Shown piece by piece: positions 23,930-32,439 of a stretch of 47,065 nucleotides of DNA (position 1 is its first letter; every line of letters begins with the position of its first letter). The notes under the pieces are model-generated. The model did no database searches. It had not been told where the DNA came from and was given only the letters and a program-made list of their open reading frames with translations. Origin of the DNA: Candidatus Aegiribacteria sp. (lineage in GTDB: Bacteria; Fermentibacterota; Fermentibacteria; Fermentibacterales; JCC-6); contig JAIOQY010000069.1 of the NCBI GenBank assembly GCA_021108435.1, forward strand, positions 1 through 47,065, in the 5' to 3' direction. The position numbers were made by a program, and so were the translations under genes.

Positions 23930-25615
23930 ATGAGTATCATGTTAAAATTTTCTATTATCATTCCACTGATTATTATGGGTGTATCCTCTGCTGGAAACAC
24001 AATGAATTCTGACGACTTCAGTTATTCTATTCCCTATTACTCCGTAAGAATTGAAAACATAAGCCAGACTGACATAAAAGTGCTTGAGGATCAGGGTTTT
24101 CTTATCGAATGGGCTCACGGAGATAAAGCCACCGTTTATGTGAATGCCGATCAGGAGGAGTTGCTGCGGCACCTTGGTTTCAAGCCTATGCATATCCCGG
24201 TTCCCGAACCGCTCATCCCTTATCCTTCACTTCTTGATATTTACGATTCAGCTGCTTTAATAGCTTCAAACCATTCTGATATCTGTGTTCTTGACACAAT
24301 AGGTTATAGCGTGCAGGTCAGACCAATTCTGGCTGTAATCGTGTCGGATAATCCTGGCGTAGAGGAAATTGAACCGGAGTTGAGAATCCACGGAGGTATT
24401 CACGGTAATGAGAAAATTGCATCCACAGTTACATTATGCTATCTGAACAAACTCACTGAAGGCTACGCAGATGATCCTGCCTGCCAATACATTATCAACA
24501 ACAGCGAAACCTGGATAATCCCGGTACTCAATCCTGACGGATACTACAGCAGCAACAGATACAACGCGAACGGTATCGATCTGAACAGAAACTGCAGTTA
24601 TATGGGACCAGGCGGCGGCGGGGGCTCAACAGCATTTTCCGAACCGGAAACGGCTGCTCTTCGTGACCTTACCATGCAGAACTGGCCGGATATTGAAAAC
24701 TTCATAAATCCCTTCTCTACCGGTCTTTCACTTCACAGTGGAGCACAATGCATCAACACTGTCTGGAATTACACAGTTAGCCCTCTGCCTGAGGATTATG
24801 ATCTGCTCGATGCCCAGTGTAATAGCTATGTCAATGATCCCGGAATTATCGACTATTTTGGGAGCGGCGGAGCTTTCTGGATTGCTCTTCCTGGTGCAAG
24901 CTGGTATGCAATAAATGGAGACGTTAACGACTGGAGCTACGGTGAGTGCGGCACTGTTGATTATACAATCGAGACACATGATACTTTCGCGCCATCTGAC
25001 TGGCCCGACATAAATATGGCTCATTATCATGCAACACTGGACTTCTTCACAACCAGTATCTACGGTATCTGGGGAACGGTAACGAATGCTTCCGGAGACC
25101 CGCTCGATGCCATGATATCCATGGGTATATCCGATGGAACGGATTCCACACCACTGCGCTTCTGCCGCACCGATGTGACTCTCGGAGATTATCATAAAAC
25201 CCTGGTGCCGGGCACATACGATGTAGAGGTCAGCGCTGATGGATATGTTCCCCAGATTATTACTGATGTTGCAGTAGGCCCAGAGGAACGAGTAGAAGTC
25301 AGTTTTGTTCTATACAATGTAGGTATAGAAGATTCCGAAACAGGGAGTATTGGAACAGGAAGGCTCTGTGTTTACCCAAATCCTGCGAATGGATCTCTTA
25401 ATATTTCATTGCCTGTTACAGGGGTTGGAGGAATCGTTGCAATTTACGATATTACAGGCCGTTCTGTGTATTCACAGGAAATGACCACCGAAATGGAAAC
25501 ATTTGTATGGAACTGCGCGGAACACAACGGTTCGGAAGTACCTTCCGGTATGTATACTGTACGATTCAACAGCGGAAATTCTTCCTGGACTACAAGATTC
25601 ATAGTAAACAGATAA
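23930..25615 (+). CDS. Secreted M14 zinc carboxypeptidase with type IX secretion tail
   Basis: This 561-residue protein has a signal peptide (hydrophobic FSIIIPLIIMGVSSA) and a propeptide-like region. The M14 catalytic domain (about 100-380) has metal ligands His158 and Glu161 in HGNE, NPDGYYSSNRYN and GIDLNRN for substrate binding, His269 in LSLHSG, and catalytic Glu348 in TIETHD. A carboxypeptidase-regulatory-like beta domain follows (about 383-455; IWGTVTNASGDPLDA). The C-terminal roughly 80 residues form a Por-type sorting domain (VYPNPANGSLNIS, YDITGRSVYS, PSGMYTVRF, TTRFIVNR). Such tails send proteins through the type IX system and out of the cell, so this is probably an extracellular peptidase feeding on protein. 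ATG 23930 and 23939 are both possible. Confidence 0.93.
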   Translation: MSIMLKFSIIIPLIIMGVSSAGNTMNSDDFSYSIPYYSVRIENISQTDIKVLEDQGFLIEWAHGDKATVYVNADQEELLRHLGFKPMHIPVPEPLIPYPSLLDIYDSAALIASNHSDICVLDTIGYSVQVRPILAVIVSDNPGVEEIEPELRIHGGIHGNEKIASTVTLCYLNKLTEGYADDPACQYIINNSETWIIPVLNPDGYYSSNRYNANGIDLNRNCSYMGPGGGGGSTAFSEPETAALRDLTMQNWPDIENFINPFSTGLSLHSGAQCINTVWNYTVSPLPEDYDLLDAQCNSYVNDPGIIDYFGSGGAFWIALPGASWYAINGDVNDWSYGECGTVDYTIETHDTFAPSDWPDINMAHYHATLDFFTTSIYGIWGTVTNASGDPLDAMISMGISDGTDSTPLRFCRTDVTLGDYHKTLVPGTYDVEVSADGYVPQIITDVAVGPEERVEVSFVLYNVGIEDSETGSIGTGRLCVYPNPANGSLNISLPVTGVGGIVAIYDITGRSVYSQEMTTEMETFVWNCAEHNGSEVPSGMYTVRFNSGNSSWTTRFIVNR

Positions 25616-25643
25616 ATCGAAAAATTGAAAGGTTCTTATAATA

Positions 25644-25901
25644 ATGGCACATAAGAAATCATCAAGCAGTTCTCGTAATGGCCGGGACAGTGCCGGAAGA
25701 CGGCTTGGAGTTAAAGCTGCCGCCGGTTCGCTGGTGTCGGCTGGAACTATCATTATAAGGCAGCGCGGAACAAGGATACATGCCGGTGTTAACGTCGGAA
25801 GAGGTAATGACGATACTCTATTCGCTAAAATAGACGGCAGGTTGAAGTTCCACAGCATGGGCGGCAGAAAGGTTGCCTCTATAATCACTGAACAGGCTTA
25901 A
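25644..25901 (+). CDS. rpmA: 50S ribosomal protein L27
   Basis: This 85-residue protein has the conserved L27 N-terminus [16 protein letters not shown], then [24 protein letters not shown] and [16 protein letters not shown]. The N-terminal arm reaches the peptidyl-transferase centre of the ribosome. The usual partner rplU (L21) and the GTPase gene obgE are not adjacent. Instead it sits between a secreted carboxypeptidase and hutI, which is unusual. The family FHPG position reads IHAG here. No N-terminal cleavable extension is present. Confidence 0.96.
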   Translation: MAHKKSSSSSRNGRDSAGRRLGVKAAAGSLVSAGTIIIRQRGTRIHAGVNVGRGNDDTLFAKIDGRLKFHSMGGRKVASIITEQA

Positions 25902-25911
25902 CAATTCCTTG

Positions 25912-27180
25912 ATGAAGATTCCATCTGACTTGCTTATACGAAATGTCGGGGAGCTGGTTACAATGACCGGCTCCCCATGTTTGCGCAGGGGAGAGGATGC
26001 ATCAAAACTATCCATCATCCACGGTGGAGCAATTGCTGCGCAGAATGGCAGAGTAGTCTGGACCGGCACTTCTTCTGATATCTCAGCCAACATCGAGCTG
26101 AACCGGGATGCTCTTGAGATCGATGCGACCGGCAGAGTTGTCACACCTGGTTTTGTGGATTCACATACTCATCCGCTATATGCCGGAACAAGACAGGCTG
26201 AGTTTGCTCTCAGAGCGTCCGGTGCGGATTACGAGGAAATCGCAAGGGCAGGGGGAGGAATACTTAACAGCGTTGCAAGAACAAGGACTGCCACTTCTGC
26301 TCAGATTGAGGAGACACTCGTAAAGCATCTCAGAACCATGCTTCATTTTGGAACAACATCCGTTGAGGTGAAGAGTGGTTACGGACTTGACGCTGATACC
26401 GAGCTGAGATGCCTCCAGATCGCTTCAGATGCCGCTGATAACTGTCCTCAGACTATATTGATGACTTTTCTGGGAGCACATGAAGTACCGCTGGAATTCA
26501 CCGATCATCCCGATCAGTACCTTGATTATCTGATTAAAGAAGTCCTGCCTGTAATCAGAGAAAGAAAATTAGCCGATTTTGTCGATATTTTCTGTGAAAA
26601 AGGTGTTTTCACAGCCGAGCAATCAGCTCGATATCTCAGAGCCGCAGCCGAAATGGGTTTCAAGCTTAAGATTCATGCAGATGAATTCCATGATACAGGC
26701 GGCGCAGCTGTAGCAGTCGAAAACGATGCCGTAAGCGCAGATCACCTTCTATCAATTTCAAAAGAGAACATAGAACGGATTGCTGCCAGCAATACAGTGG
26801 CAACCCTTCTTCCCGGAACGGCACTCTTTCTCGGAAAACCATTCCCGCGTGGCAGAGAACTGCTTGATGCTGGAGCATGTGTTGCCATTGCAACAGATTT
26901 CAACCCTGGCAGCTGTTTTTGTGAATCAATGCCTTTCATGATCAACCTTGCGGTATGTCAGTGCGGCTTTACAATAGAAGAAGCGGTAACCGCCGCCACA
27001 ATCAACGGAGCAGCTGCCTTGGGTATCGCTGATCGCAAGGGTGCACTTGCTCCTGGAATGGATGCGGATATGATACTATGGGATCTTGATGATTACCGTG
27101 GTATTGCTTATCACTTGGCTGTGCCAGATATTGCAGGGGTTATTGTTAATGGACATCTGGCTTCCACCATGTTCGATTGA
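25912..27180 (+). CDS. hutI: Imidazolonepropionase
   Basis: This 422-residue amidohydrolase-fold enzyme opens the imidazolone ring to give N-formimino-L-glutamate, the third step of histidine breakdown. Metal and substrate motifs are DSHTHPLYAG (His-x-His), EVKSGYGLD, FLGAHEVP, KIHADEF (metal His), SADHL and ATDFNPGS (metal Asp). The length fits the family. ATG 25912 is directly preceded by a TTG that could also be used, and the ribosome binding site is weak. No hutH, hutU or formiminoglutamate-processing genes are in the window, so the rest of the pathway must lie elsewhere. The gene follows rpmA by ten bases, suggesting co-transcription. Confidence 0.95.
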   Translation: MKIPSDLLIRNVGELVTMTGSPCLRRGEDASKLSIIHGGAIAAQNGRVVWTGTSSDISANIELNRDALEIDATGRVVTPGFVDSHTHPLYAGTRQAEFALRASGADYEEIARAGGGILNSVARTRTATSAQIEETLVKHLRTMLHFGTTSVEVKSGYGLDADTELRCLQIASDAADNCPQTILMTFLGAHEVPLEFTDHPDQYLDYLIKEVLPVIRERKLADFVDIFCEKGVFTAEQSARYLRAAAEMGFKLKIHADEFHDTGGAAVAVENDAVSADHLLSISKENIERIAASNTVATLLPGTALFLGKPFPRGRELLDAGACVAIATDFNPGSCFCESMPFMINLAVCQCGFTIEEAVTAATINGAAALGIADRKGALAPGMDADMILWDLDDYRGIAYHLAVPDIAGVIVNGHLASTMFD

Positions 27181-27216
27181 TGCATTTAATGTATAATGTA
27201 TTCAAAAGGATGAGAC

Positions 27217-29043
27217 ATGATTGATATAGAACAGCGACGCAAAGCACAGGAATTGATTCAAAAGGGAAAGTACGACAGTGCAGAGAAAGTACTGAATCAT
27301 ATGATGAATCAGTATCCGGAAGAACCTTCAATTCACAATTCTCTCGGTGATGTTCTCATAAAACTTAATCAGCTTGACAAGGCTCTCGAACAATTCTGCA
27401 TAGCAGGAGAACTATACTGCAATAACGGTCTTCATTCAGCTTCGTTATCAGTTGCAAGAAAAGCCCTGCGAATCGACGATAGCTTTGCAATGTCTCACTA
27501 CCTGAAAGCTATTAACCTTGATAAACAGGATAAACCTGATGAAGCAGAAAAGGAATTCATTCTGTATCTCAAATCAAAGCCTGCCATAAAAGACCCGGCA
27601 GTCCTGCGTTCCTGCATGGCCATGACAAGGCTTCAACCGGAGGATGATAAGTGGGTAATCCGACTTGCCAAGATTGCAGCATCACTTGAGGATCTCGAAA
27701 GCCTGGAGAATTCTATTCAGCTTGCACGTGACAGAGGCATTAACCAACTCAATCAGCTCGAACTCAAACTTGAACAATTGAATAGGAAACTTGGATTAGC
27801 TGAACCTCCACCGCCGCCACCACCTGAAAAGATTGAACCTGAAAAGCCCATCTTACCGCCCTCAATTGAAGAGGTCGAATTCGTAGAAGATTCTTTATCA
27901 TCCTCGCCTGAAGAAATCGAATACGATGAATCCGGTTTCTTTGAACAAGCCCAGGATTATGAAGGAGATGTTCTATCAAAAAGAAAGCGTATCGGTGAAT
28001 ATTTCGTAGCCGAGGGATTACTTGAGGCCGATGATGTTCTTGATGCACTGCAGATCCAGAGAGAATCGGAAGACGATCGCAAGCTCGGAGACATACTCGT
28101 AAGTCTGAGCCTTGTCTCAAAAAGACAGCTTCAGGAAGCTCTATCTCTCCAGGTTGATGATATGAGAGATAATCTCGATCGATCTCGTGGAGATGGCCTC
28201 GGATTTGTAGAACTCGGAAACCTCCTTCTTGAAGTAGGTGATTTCTACGGATCAATTGATGCATATCTGAGAGCCTGCACGATCTACCGCGCTAATGAGC
28301 GGGAGTATATGGTTTTCGAACTGCTTGAGGGTGTGCTTGATATCTGTCCTGAATCACTGAGTGCGGCTAAAGAGGTTGTTAGAATCAGGAAATCGATGAA
28401 TACTGAAGGGCAGGCCAGAGCATTCTACAGACTGGCAGTAGCATACCTTCTAAACGACAGCCCTCACGAAGCCCTTGCTGCTCTGGAAAAATCTGTTGCT
28501 GTCGACTCAAATTTTGAAATGGCAAGAACACTGATGGACGGAATTCGTCCGGGACTTGTCGACAGTGATGACTACGCTGATATCGCAATGATACTGGCAG
28601 ACATAGATCGCAGATTTGACAGGAATACAGCTACCGCGCTGGCAGGCATAATCCGTGAATTCCAGGATGGTATTGATTCAGCTGTTTCAAAGGATGATTA
28701 CTCCACGCATTACGATCTTGGAATAGCATACATGGAGATGGGACTTTATCGTGAAGCTCACTTCGAATTTGAACAGGTTCTTAAAAGCCCTGACTATCGA
28801 ATGAAAGCAAGAGAAATGCTTGGCAGATGCTGCCTTCTACTCGAGAGATACGATGAAGCTGAAGACAATTTCAGAAAGGGACTCACTATTACGGCTGGAA
28901 ATATGAAAGCAGCGGTTGGTTTTCATCTCGCTATAGCGGATGTCTATGAAGCAACAGGTAGAAATTCTCAGGCAAAGCGCGAACTCAAGATTGCATCCAA
29001 ACTTGATTCAGATTTAGTCAAGATGCGGCACACGCTGGACTGA
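27217..29043 (+). CDS. TPR protein with MshEN-like middle domain
   Basis: This 608-residue soluble protein has TPR-like helical repeats at about 5-185 and 320-600 (for example AEKVLNHMMNQYPEEPSIHN, and AYMEMGLYREAHFEFEQVL). A Pro/Glu-rich linker covers about 195-255. Between them, residues 258-312 carry two copies of a pattern seen in the N-terminal MshEN/T2SSE_N domain of PilB/GspE-type ATPases: RIGEYFVAEGLLEADDVLDA and LGDILVSLSLVSKRQLQEAL. In MshE this domain binds cyclic di-GMP. Whether these residues do so here is unproven. It is likely a scaffold protein. AAGGA lies seven bases before the ATG. The next gene starts three bases after its stop. Confidence 0.8.
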   Translation: MIDIEQRRKAQELIQKGKYDSAEKVLNHMMNQYPEEPSIHNSLGDVLIKLNQLDKALEQFCIAGELYCNNGLHSASLSVARKALRIDDSFAMSHYLKAINLDKQDKPDEAEKEFILYLKSKPAIKDPAVLRSCMAMTRLQPEDDKWVIRLAKIAASLEDLESLENSIQLARDRGINQLNQLELKLEQLNRKLGLAEPPPPPPPEKIEPEKPILPPSIEEVEFVEDSLSSSPEEIEYDESGFFEQAQDYEGDVLSKRKRIGEYFVAEGLLEADDVLDALQIQRESEDDRKLGDILVSLSLVSKRQLQEALSLQVDDMRDNLDRSRGDGLGFVELGNLLLEVGDFYGSIDAYLRACTIYRANEREYMVFELLEGVLDICPESLSAAKEVVRIRKSMNTEGQARAFYRLAVAYLLNDSPHEALAALEKSVAVDSNFEMARTLMDGIRPGLVDSDDYADIAMILADIDRRFDRNTATALAGIIREFQDGIDSAVSKDDYSTHYDLGIAYMEMGLYREAHFEFEQVLKSPDYRMKAREMLGRCCLLLERYDEAEDNFRKGLTITAGNMKAAVGFHLAIADVYEATGRNSQAKRELKIASKLDSDLVKMRHTLD

Positions 29044-29046
29044 CTC

Positions 29047-30258
29047 TTGCTCAGAATCCGTTCCATTCACCCAGGCTCTCCTGCCTCAAGAACAGGTTTG
29101 AAAAAGACTGATATTCTAGTTACATGTAATGGTGAAATACTGGATGACTGGTTTGATTTCATGTACAACGCAAATGGAACATTGATCAATATCAAATACA
29201 GACGGGGAATTCAGACAAAGAACATTATCATTCGGAGAATCCCTGGAATAGAATGGGGATTTGAATTTGAAGGACAATCACCAAGAATCTGCAGGCGAAA
29301 ATGCATCTTTTGTTTCATTGATCAACTTCCTCCAGGTATCAGGTCTTCTCTTCTTGTTAAGGATGATGATATCCGATATTCCTTCCTTCATGGAACTTAC
29401 GTCACACTCGATCGAAATGATGTTAGTATCGCTATTAAGAAGAATCTATCATCAGTCCATGTTTCAGTTCATGCGTCTGATCCTGTTCAAAGAGGAAGAT
29501 TGCTTGGAACTGGAAAAGAAGAACCAATCATCCCTCTACTGAAAATCCTGTCCAATGCCGGTATTTCAGTAGAAACTCAGATCGTTATTGTGCCTGAGTG
29601 GAATAACGGGATAGTTCTTGAACGTACCCTCAGGGATCTGATAAATATCCCTTCTGTAACATCTGTTGGTGTTGTACCGGTGGGAATCACATCATTCAGA
29701 GACGGGCTGGAGGATATAAGACGACCGACACCGTCAGAAGCTGCCGAAATAATTCATCAATGTGATAGCTGGAGAAGTATAGCTCTGAGAAGAAGAGGAA
29801 CGCCCTGGGTCTATCCCGCGGATGAGTTATTCTCTCTCTCTGGAAAGGATGTTCCGGATTCTGCATATTATAAGGAATGTACACTGAGGGAGAATGGAAT
29901 TGGACTGCTTTCAAACCTCCTTGAGTATGAAAACAGAAATTTCTCTGGCAGGGGACTGATATGCACCGGAACTCTTGCAGCACCATTCATGAAACGAGTT
30001 CTGGCAGGATCAGAATATCAGATTCTGTCTGTAAACAACACATTCTTCGGTCCTGAAGTGGGAGTTTCAGGATTGCTGGCAGGGAATGATATCGTTAAAT
30101 CAATCAGGGCGGAAAATGTCACCGGCGATTCTGTCTTTTTACCTCGCTCCATGTTCAACCATGATATGTTAACACTTGATGATATGACACCGTGGAATAT
30201 CGAACAGCTGACAGGTCGCAAAATAATAATCGCGCGAGGGTTGGAGGATCTGATCTGA
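29047..30258 (+). CDS. PDZ-radical SAM protein (DUF512 family)
   Basis: This 403-residue protein begins with a PDZ-like domain (IHPGSPASRTGLKKTDILV). A radical SAM core follows with the cluster motif C-R-R-K-C-I-F-C-F (C-x3-C-x2-C) at about residue 82 and FIDQLPPGIRSSL, then KDDDIRYSFLHGTYVTL. Members of this family start in exactly this way and end in a DUF512 domain (about 210-400). The radical SAM cluster makes a 5'-deoxyadenosyl radical. The product and substrate of the family are not known to me. The start is TTG 29047, directly after the stop of the TPR gene; the ribosome binding site is weak but the PDZ motif begins right after it. Confidence 0.92.
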   Translation: MLRIRSIHPGSPASRTGLKKTDILVTCNGEILDDWFDFMYNANGTLINIKYRRGIQTKNIIIRRIPGIEWGFEFEGQSPRICRRKCIFCFIDQLPPGIRSSLLVKDDDIRYSFLHGTYVTLDRNDVSIAIKKNLSSVHVSVHASDPVQRGRLLGTGKEEPIIPLLKILSNAGISVETQIVIVPEWNNGIVLERTLRDLINIPSVTSVGVVPVGITSFRDGLEDIRRPTPSEAAEIIHQCDSWRSIALRRRGTPWVYPADELFSLSGKDVPDSAYYKECTLRENGIGLLSNLLEYENRNFSGRGLICTGTLAAPFMKRVLAGSEYQILSVNNTFFGPEVGVSGLLAGNDIVKSIRAENVTGDSVFLPRSMFNHDMLTLDDMTPWNIEQLTGRKIIIARGLEDLI

Positions 30259-30262
30259 AATC

Positions 30263-31069
30263 ATGAATTTACCAGTATCTGTCATATTTCTGTCTTTTCT
30301 TTGTCTGTTTCTGATTCTGGAAATGAACAGAAGAAAAAACGTTGCGTTAATGAGAAAGAACAAACTCCTCTCGAATAAACTCAAGGCACTGACTAAAGAA
30401 CTGGATGAGTTGGGAAAGCTTAAATCCGATATGCTGTCCAGGATAGGAATCTCCTTGAGAGAGCCTCTTGAATCACTCCGAGAAACAGCTATTGAGCTTT
30501 CGCAACCACCTGACAGATCACCCGGTGTAAAAGAGCATCTCACAAGACTTACGAATGAGATTACTGAAATTGAGAACTTCCTTGATGTAATGAAAGAACT
30601 CGCCTTTCTTGAAAGGATGGATCTATCAGGCACTTCACAATTTCCCGATGAAGCTGAATCTTCTTCAGTTTCTCTTGACAATTTGCTTTTTGATACTCTT
30701 AACGAGTGGAATGATGAGTTTTCATCCAAAGGCGTTTCCCTTGCGATGTCCATTGATGAGAATGTCATGGTTACCGGAAGCAGGCATTACCTCAAGCATG
30801 CGCTAGAGAATATTCTATCAGAGATTTCACGCATAATGGTGTCCGGATCTCTGGTTCATATCGTACTCTTCAATGACGAAGTATCTGTAAGAATGAAAAT
30901 CGCATACAAGGGTGAATCTGCAAAGACTGTTAAACAATCAGCTTTCGGTGTAGAACTGGCACGACAAATTGTAAGCATCCACGATGGATGGCTCACAAGC
31001 GATTCGAAAATCGGGCAATACGTGATGGAATTACCCGCGCTGAATCAGAAAATGGAGCGTCAGACATAG
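30263..31069 (+). CDS. Degenerate membrane histidine kinase (pseudokinase)
   Basis: This 268-residue protein has one N-terminal membrane helix (VSVIFLSFLCLFLILEM), a basic coiled segment, and a dimerisation-like helix pair LKSDMLSRIGISLREPLESL. This aligns with the HisKA motif, but the phospho-accepting His is replaced by Ile (IGIS-L-R-E-P-L against S-H-E-L-R-T-P-L). The ATPase-like part keeps an N-box Asn (ALENILSEI) and a FGVELARQIVSIHDGWL block like the last kinase helix, but lacks a D-x-G-x-G box. It is therefore probably not a working kinase. A signal-transmitting or scaffolding role is more likely. It shares one base with the phosphomutase start (TAGTG). Its ribosome binding site is poor, so translation may depend on coupling to the upstream gene. 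Confidence 0.75.
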   Translation: MNLPVSVIFLSFLCLFLILEMNRRKNVALMRKNKLLSNKLKALTKELDELGKLKSDMLSRIGISLREPLESLRETAIELSQPPDRSPGVKEHLTRLTNEITEIENFLDVMKELAFLERMDLSGTSQFPDEAESSSVSLDNLLFDTLNEWNDEFSSKGVSLAMSIDENVMVTGSRHYLKHALENILSEISRIMVSGSLVHIVLFNDEVSVRMKIAYKGESAKTVKQSAFGVELARQIVSIHDGWLTSDSKIGQYVMELPALNQKMERQT

Positions 31070-32439
31070 TGAAGAACCGTGTATTCAGAAAATACGACAT
31101 AAGAGGAATATTTCCCTCAGATCTTGATGAGCATCTCGTATTAAACCTGGGCAGAGTTCTTGGAGGAATAGCTGGAAATGTTGTAGCTGTCGGAAGAGAT
31201 TGCAGACCGTCAGGCACTACTCTCTGCCGCTGGCTGACAGATGGAATTATCACTTCAGGGTCAGATGTTATTGATCTTGGAGTGCAGACAACACCAATGA
31301 CTTATTTTGCTGCGTATACTTTAAATCCGGATGTTACAGTGATGATTACAGGCAGTCATAATCCCCCGGAATACAATGGGTTCAAAATCTTGTTCGGACA
31401 TGAAACTATATGGGGTGAGGGTATCCAGAAACTCCGAAAATTAATGGAGGATATATCATCAGTGCCTCCTGTTGCATCAAAAGCAACAGCAATAAGTAAA
31501 TCCATTACGAAATCATATACGAACAGGCTTCTTTCTGAATTCTGTTTTGATCGTTCCCTGAAAATTGCTATAGATGCGGGAAATGGCACTGGCGGCACGA
31601 TTGCGATTGATGTCCTCAAAAACCTTGGATGCAGAGTTATTCCTATTTACTGCGAAATGGATGGCACTTTCCCGAATCATCATCCTGACCCAACCGTAGA
31701 AGAAAACCTGCAAGATCTTCGAAAAACAGTTCTTAGAGAAGGAGCTGACATCGGTCTTGCATTTGATGGTGACGCTGATAGACTTGGAATACTTGATGAA
31801 GAGGGAAACGTTGTCCGGGGTGACAGAATCCTCATAATTCTGGCTAAATCACTTCTAAAGGTTAATCCTGGAGCAACAATTATTTCTGAAGTCAAGGCTT
31901 CAGAACTGTTTTTCTCTGAAATCGAAAAGGCGGGTGGACGTGCTGTGATGTCACCAACAGGGCACTCTCTTATCAAGAAAGCCATGGCTGAGGAGAATGC
32001 TCTACTTGCGGGGGAAATGAGCGGACATATCTTTTTCAGGGACAGATATTACGGATACGATGACGCACTCTATGCTGCAATGCGGTTGCTTGAGATAATT
32101 GCGTCAGATGATGCTCCTCTGAGTTCTTACCTGGCAGATCTTCCTGAAGTATTCTCTACTCCCGAAATAAGGGAAGAATGCTCTGATGAAAGCAAATTCA
32201 TCGTTGTCGATACAGTAACAGATATGCTGGAAAAGGCTGGATATTCAGTGGATACCACTGATGGTGCAAGAGTCTCATTCCCCGATGGATGGGGACTTAT
32301 TCGCGCATCCAACACTCAGCCTGTGCTTGTCATGAGGTTTGAGGCTGGAACTTCTCAGCAGCTGGCTGAATATGAATATTTATTGCGTGAATACATTGAA
32401 AAAGCCGGGAGGAAACTGGATGTCAAGACAGCTGATTGA
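31069..32439 (+). CDS. Phosphomannomutase/phosphoglucomutase
   Basis: This 456-residue alpha-D-phosphohexomutase interconverts sugar 1- and 6-phosphates for glycan and nucleotide-sugar synthesis. It shows FRKYDIRG at the N-terminus, the catalytic phosphoserine loop TGSHNPPEYNG, the magnesium loop DGDADRLG, the sugar-binding loop GEMSGHIFF, and the phosphate-binding RASNTQPVLVMRFE near the end. The GTG start overlaps the stop of the pseudokinase gene by one base. Longer in-frame extension back to 30988 lies inside that gene and is unlikely. Whether mannose or glucose is preferred cannot be read. It overlaps the MoxR gene by 20 bases. Confidence 0.95.
   Translation: MKNRVFRKYDIRGIFPSDLDEHLVLNLGRVLGGIAGNVVAVGRDCRPSGTTLCRWLTDGIITSGSDVIDLGVQTTPMTYFAAYTLNPDVTVMITGSHNPPEYNGFKILFGHETIWGEGIQKLRKLMEDISSVPPVASKATAISKSITKSYTNRLLSEFCFDRSLKIAIDAGNGTGGTIAIDVLKNLGCRVIPIYCEMDGTFPNHHPDPTVEENLQDLRKTVLREGADIGLAFDGDADRLGILDEEGNVVRGDRILIILAKSLLKVNPGATIISEVKASELFFSEIEKAGGRAVMSPTGHSLIKKAMAEENALLAGEMSGHIFFRDRYYGYDDALYAAMRLLEIIASDDAPLSSYLADLPEVFSTPEIREECSDESKFIVVDTVTDMLEKAGYSVDTTDGARVSFPDGWGLIRASNTQPVLVMRFEAGTSQQLAEYEYLLREYIEKAGRKLDVKTAD

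Noticed and set aside
25472-25888. Minus-strand frame covering the carboxypeptidase end and rpmA
   Set aside because: It lies opposite two clearly conserved genes, has no recognisable motif and no ribosome binding site.
30988-31068. N-terminal extension of the phosphohexomutase into the pseudokinase gene
   Set aside because: The family sequence starts at FRKYDIRG immediately after GTG 31069, and the extension is a shadow of the other gene.
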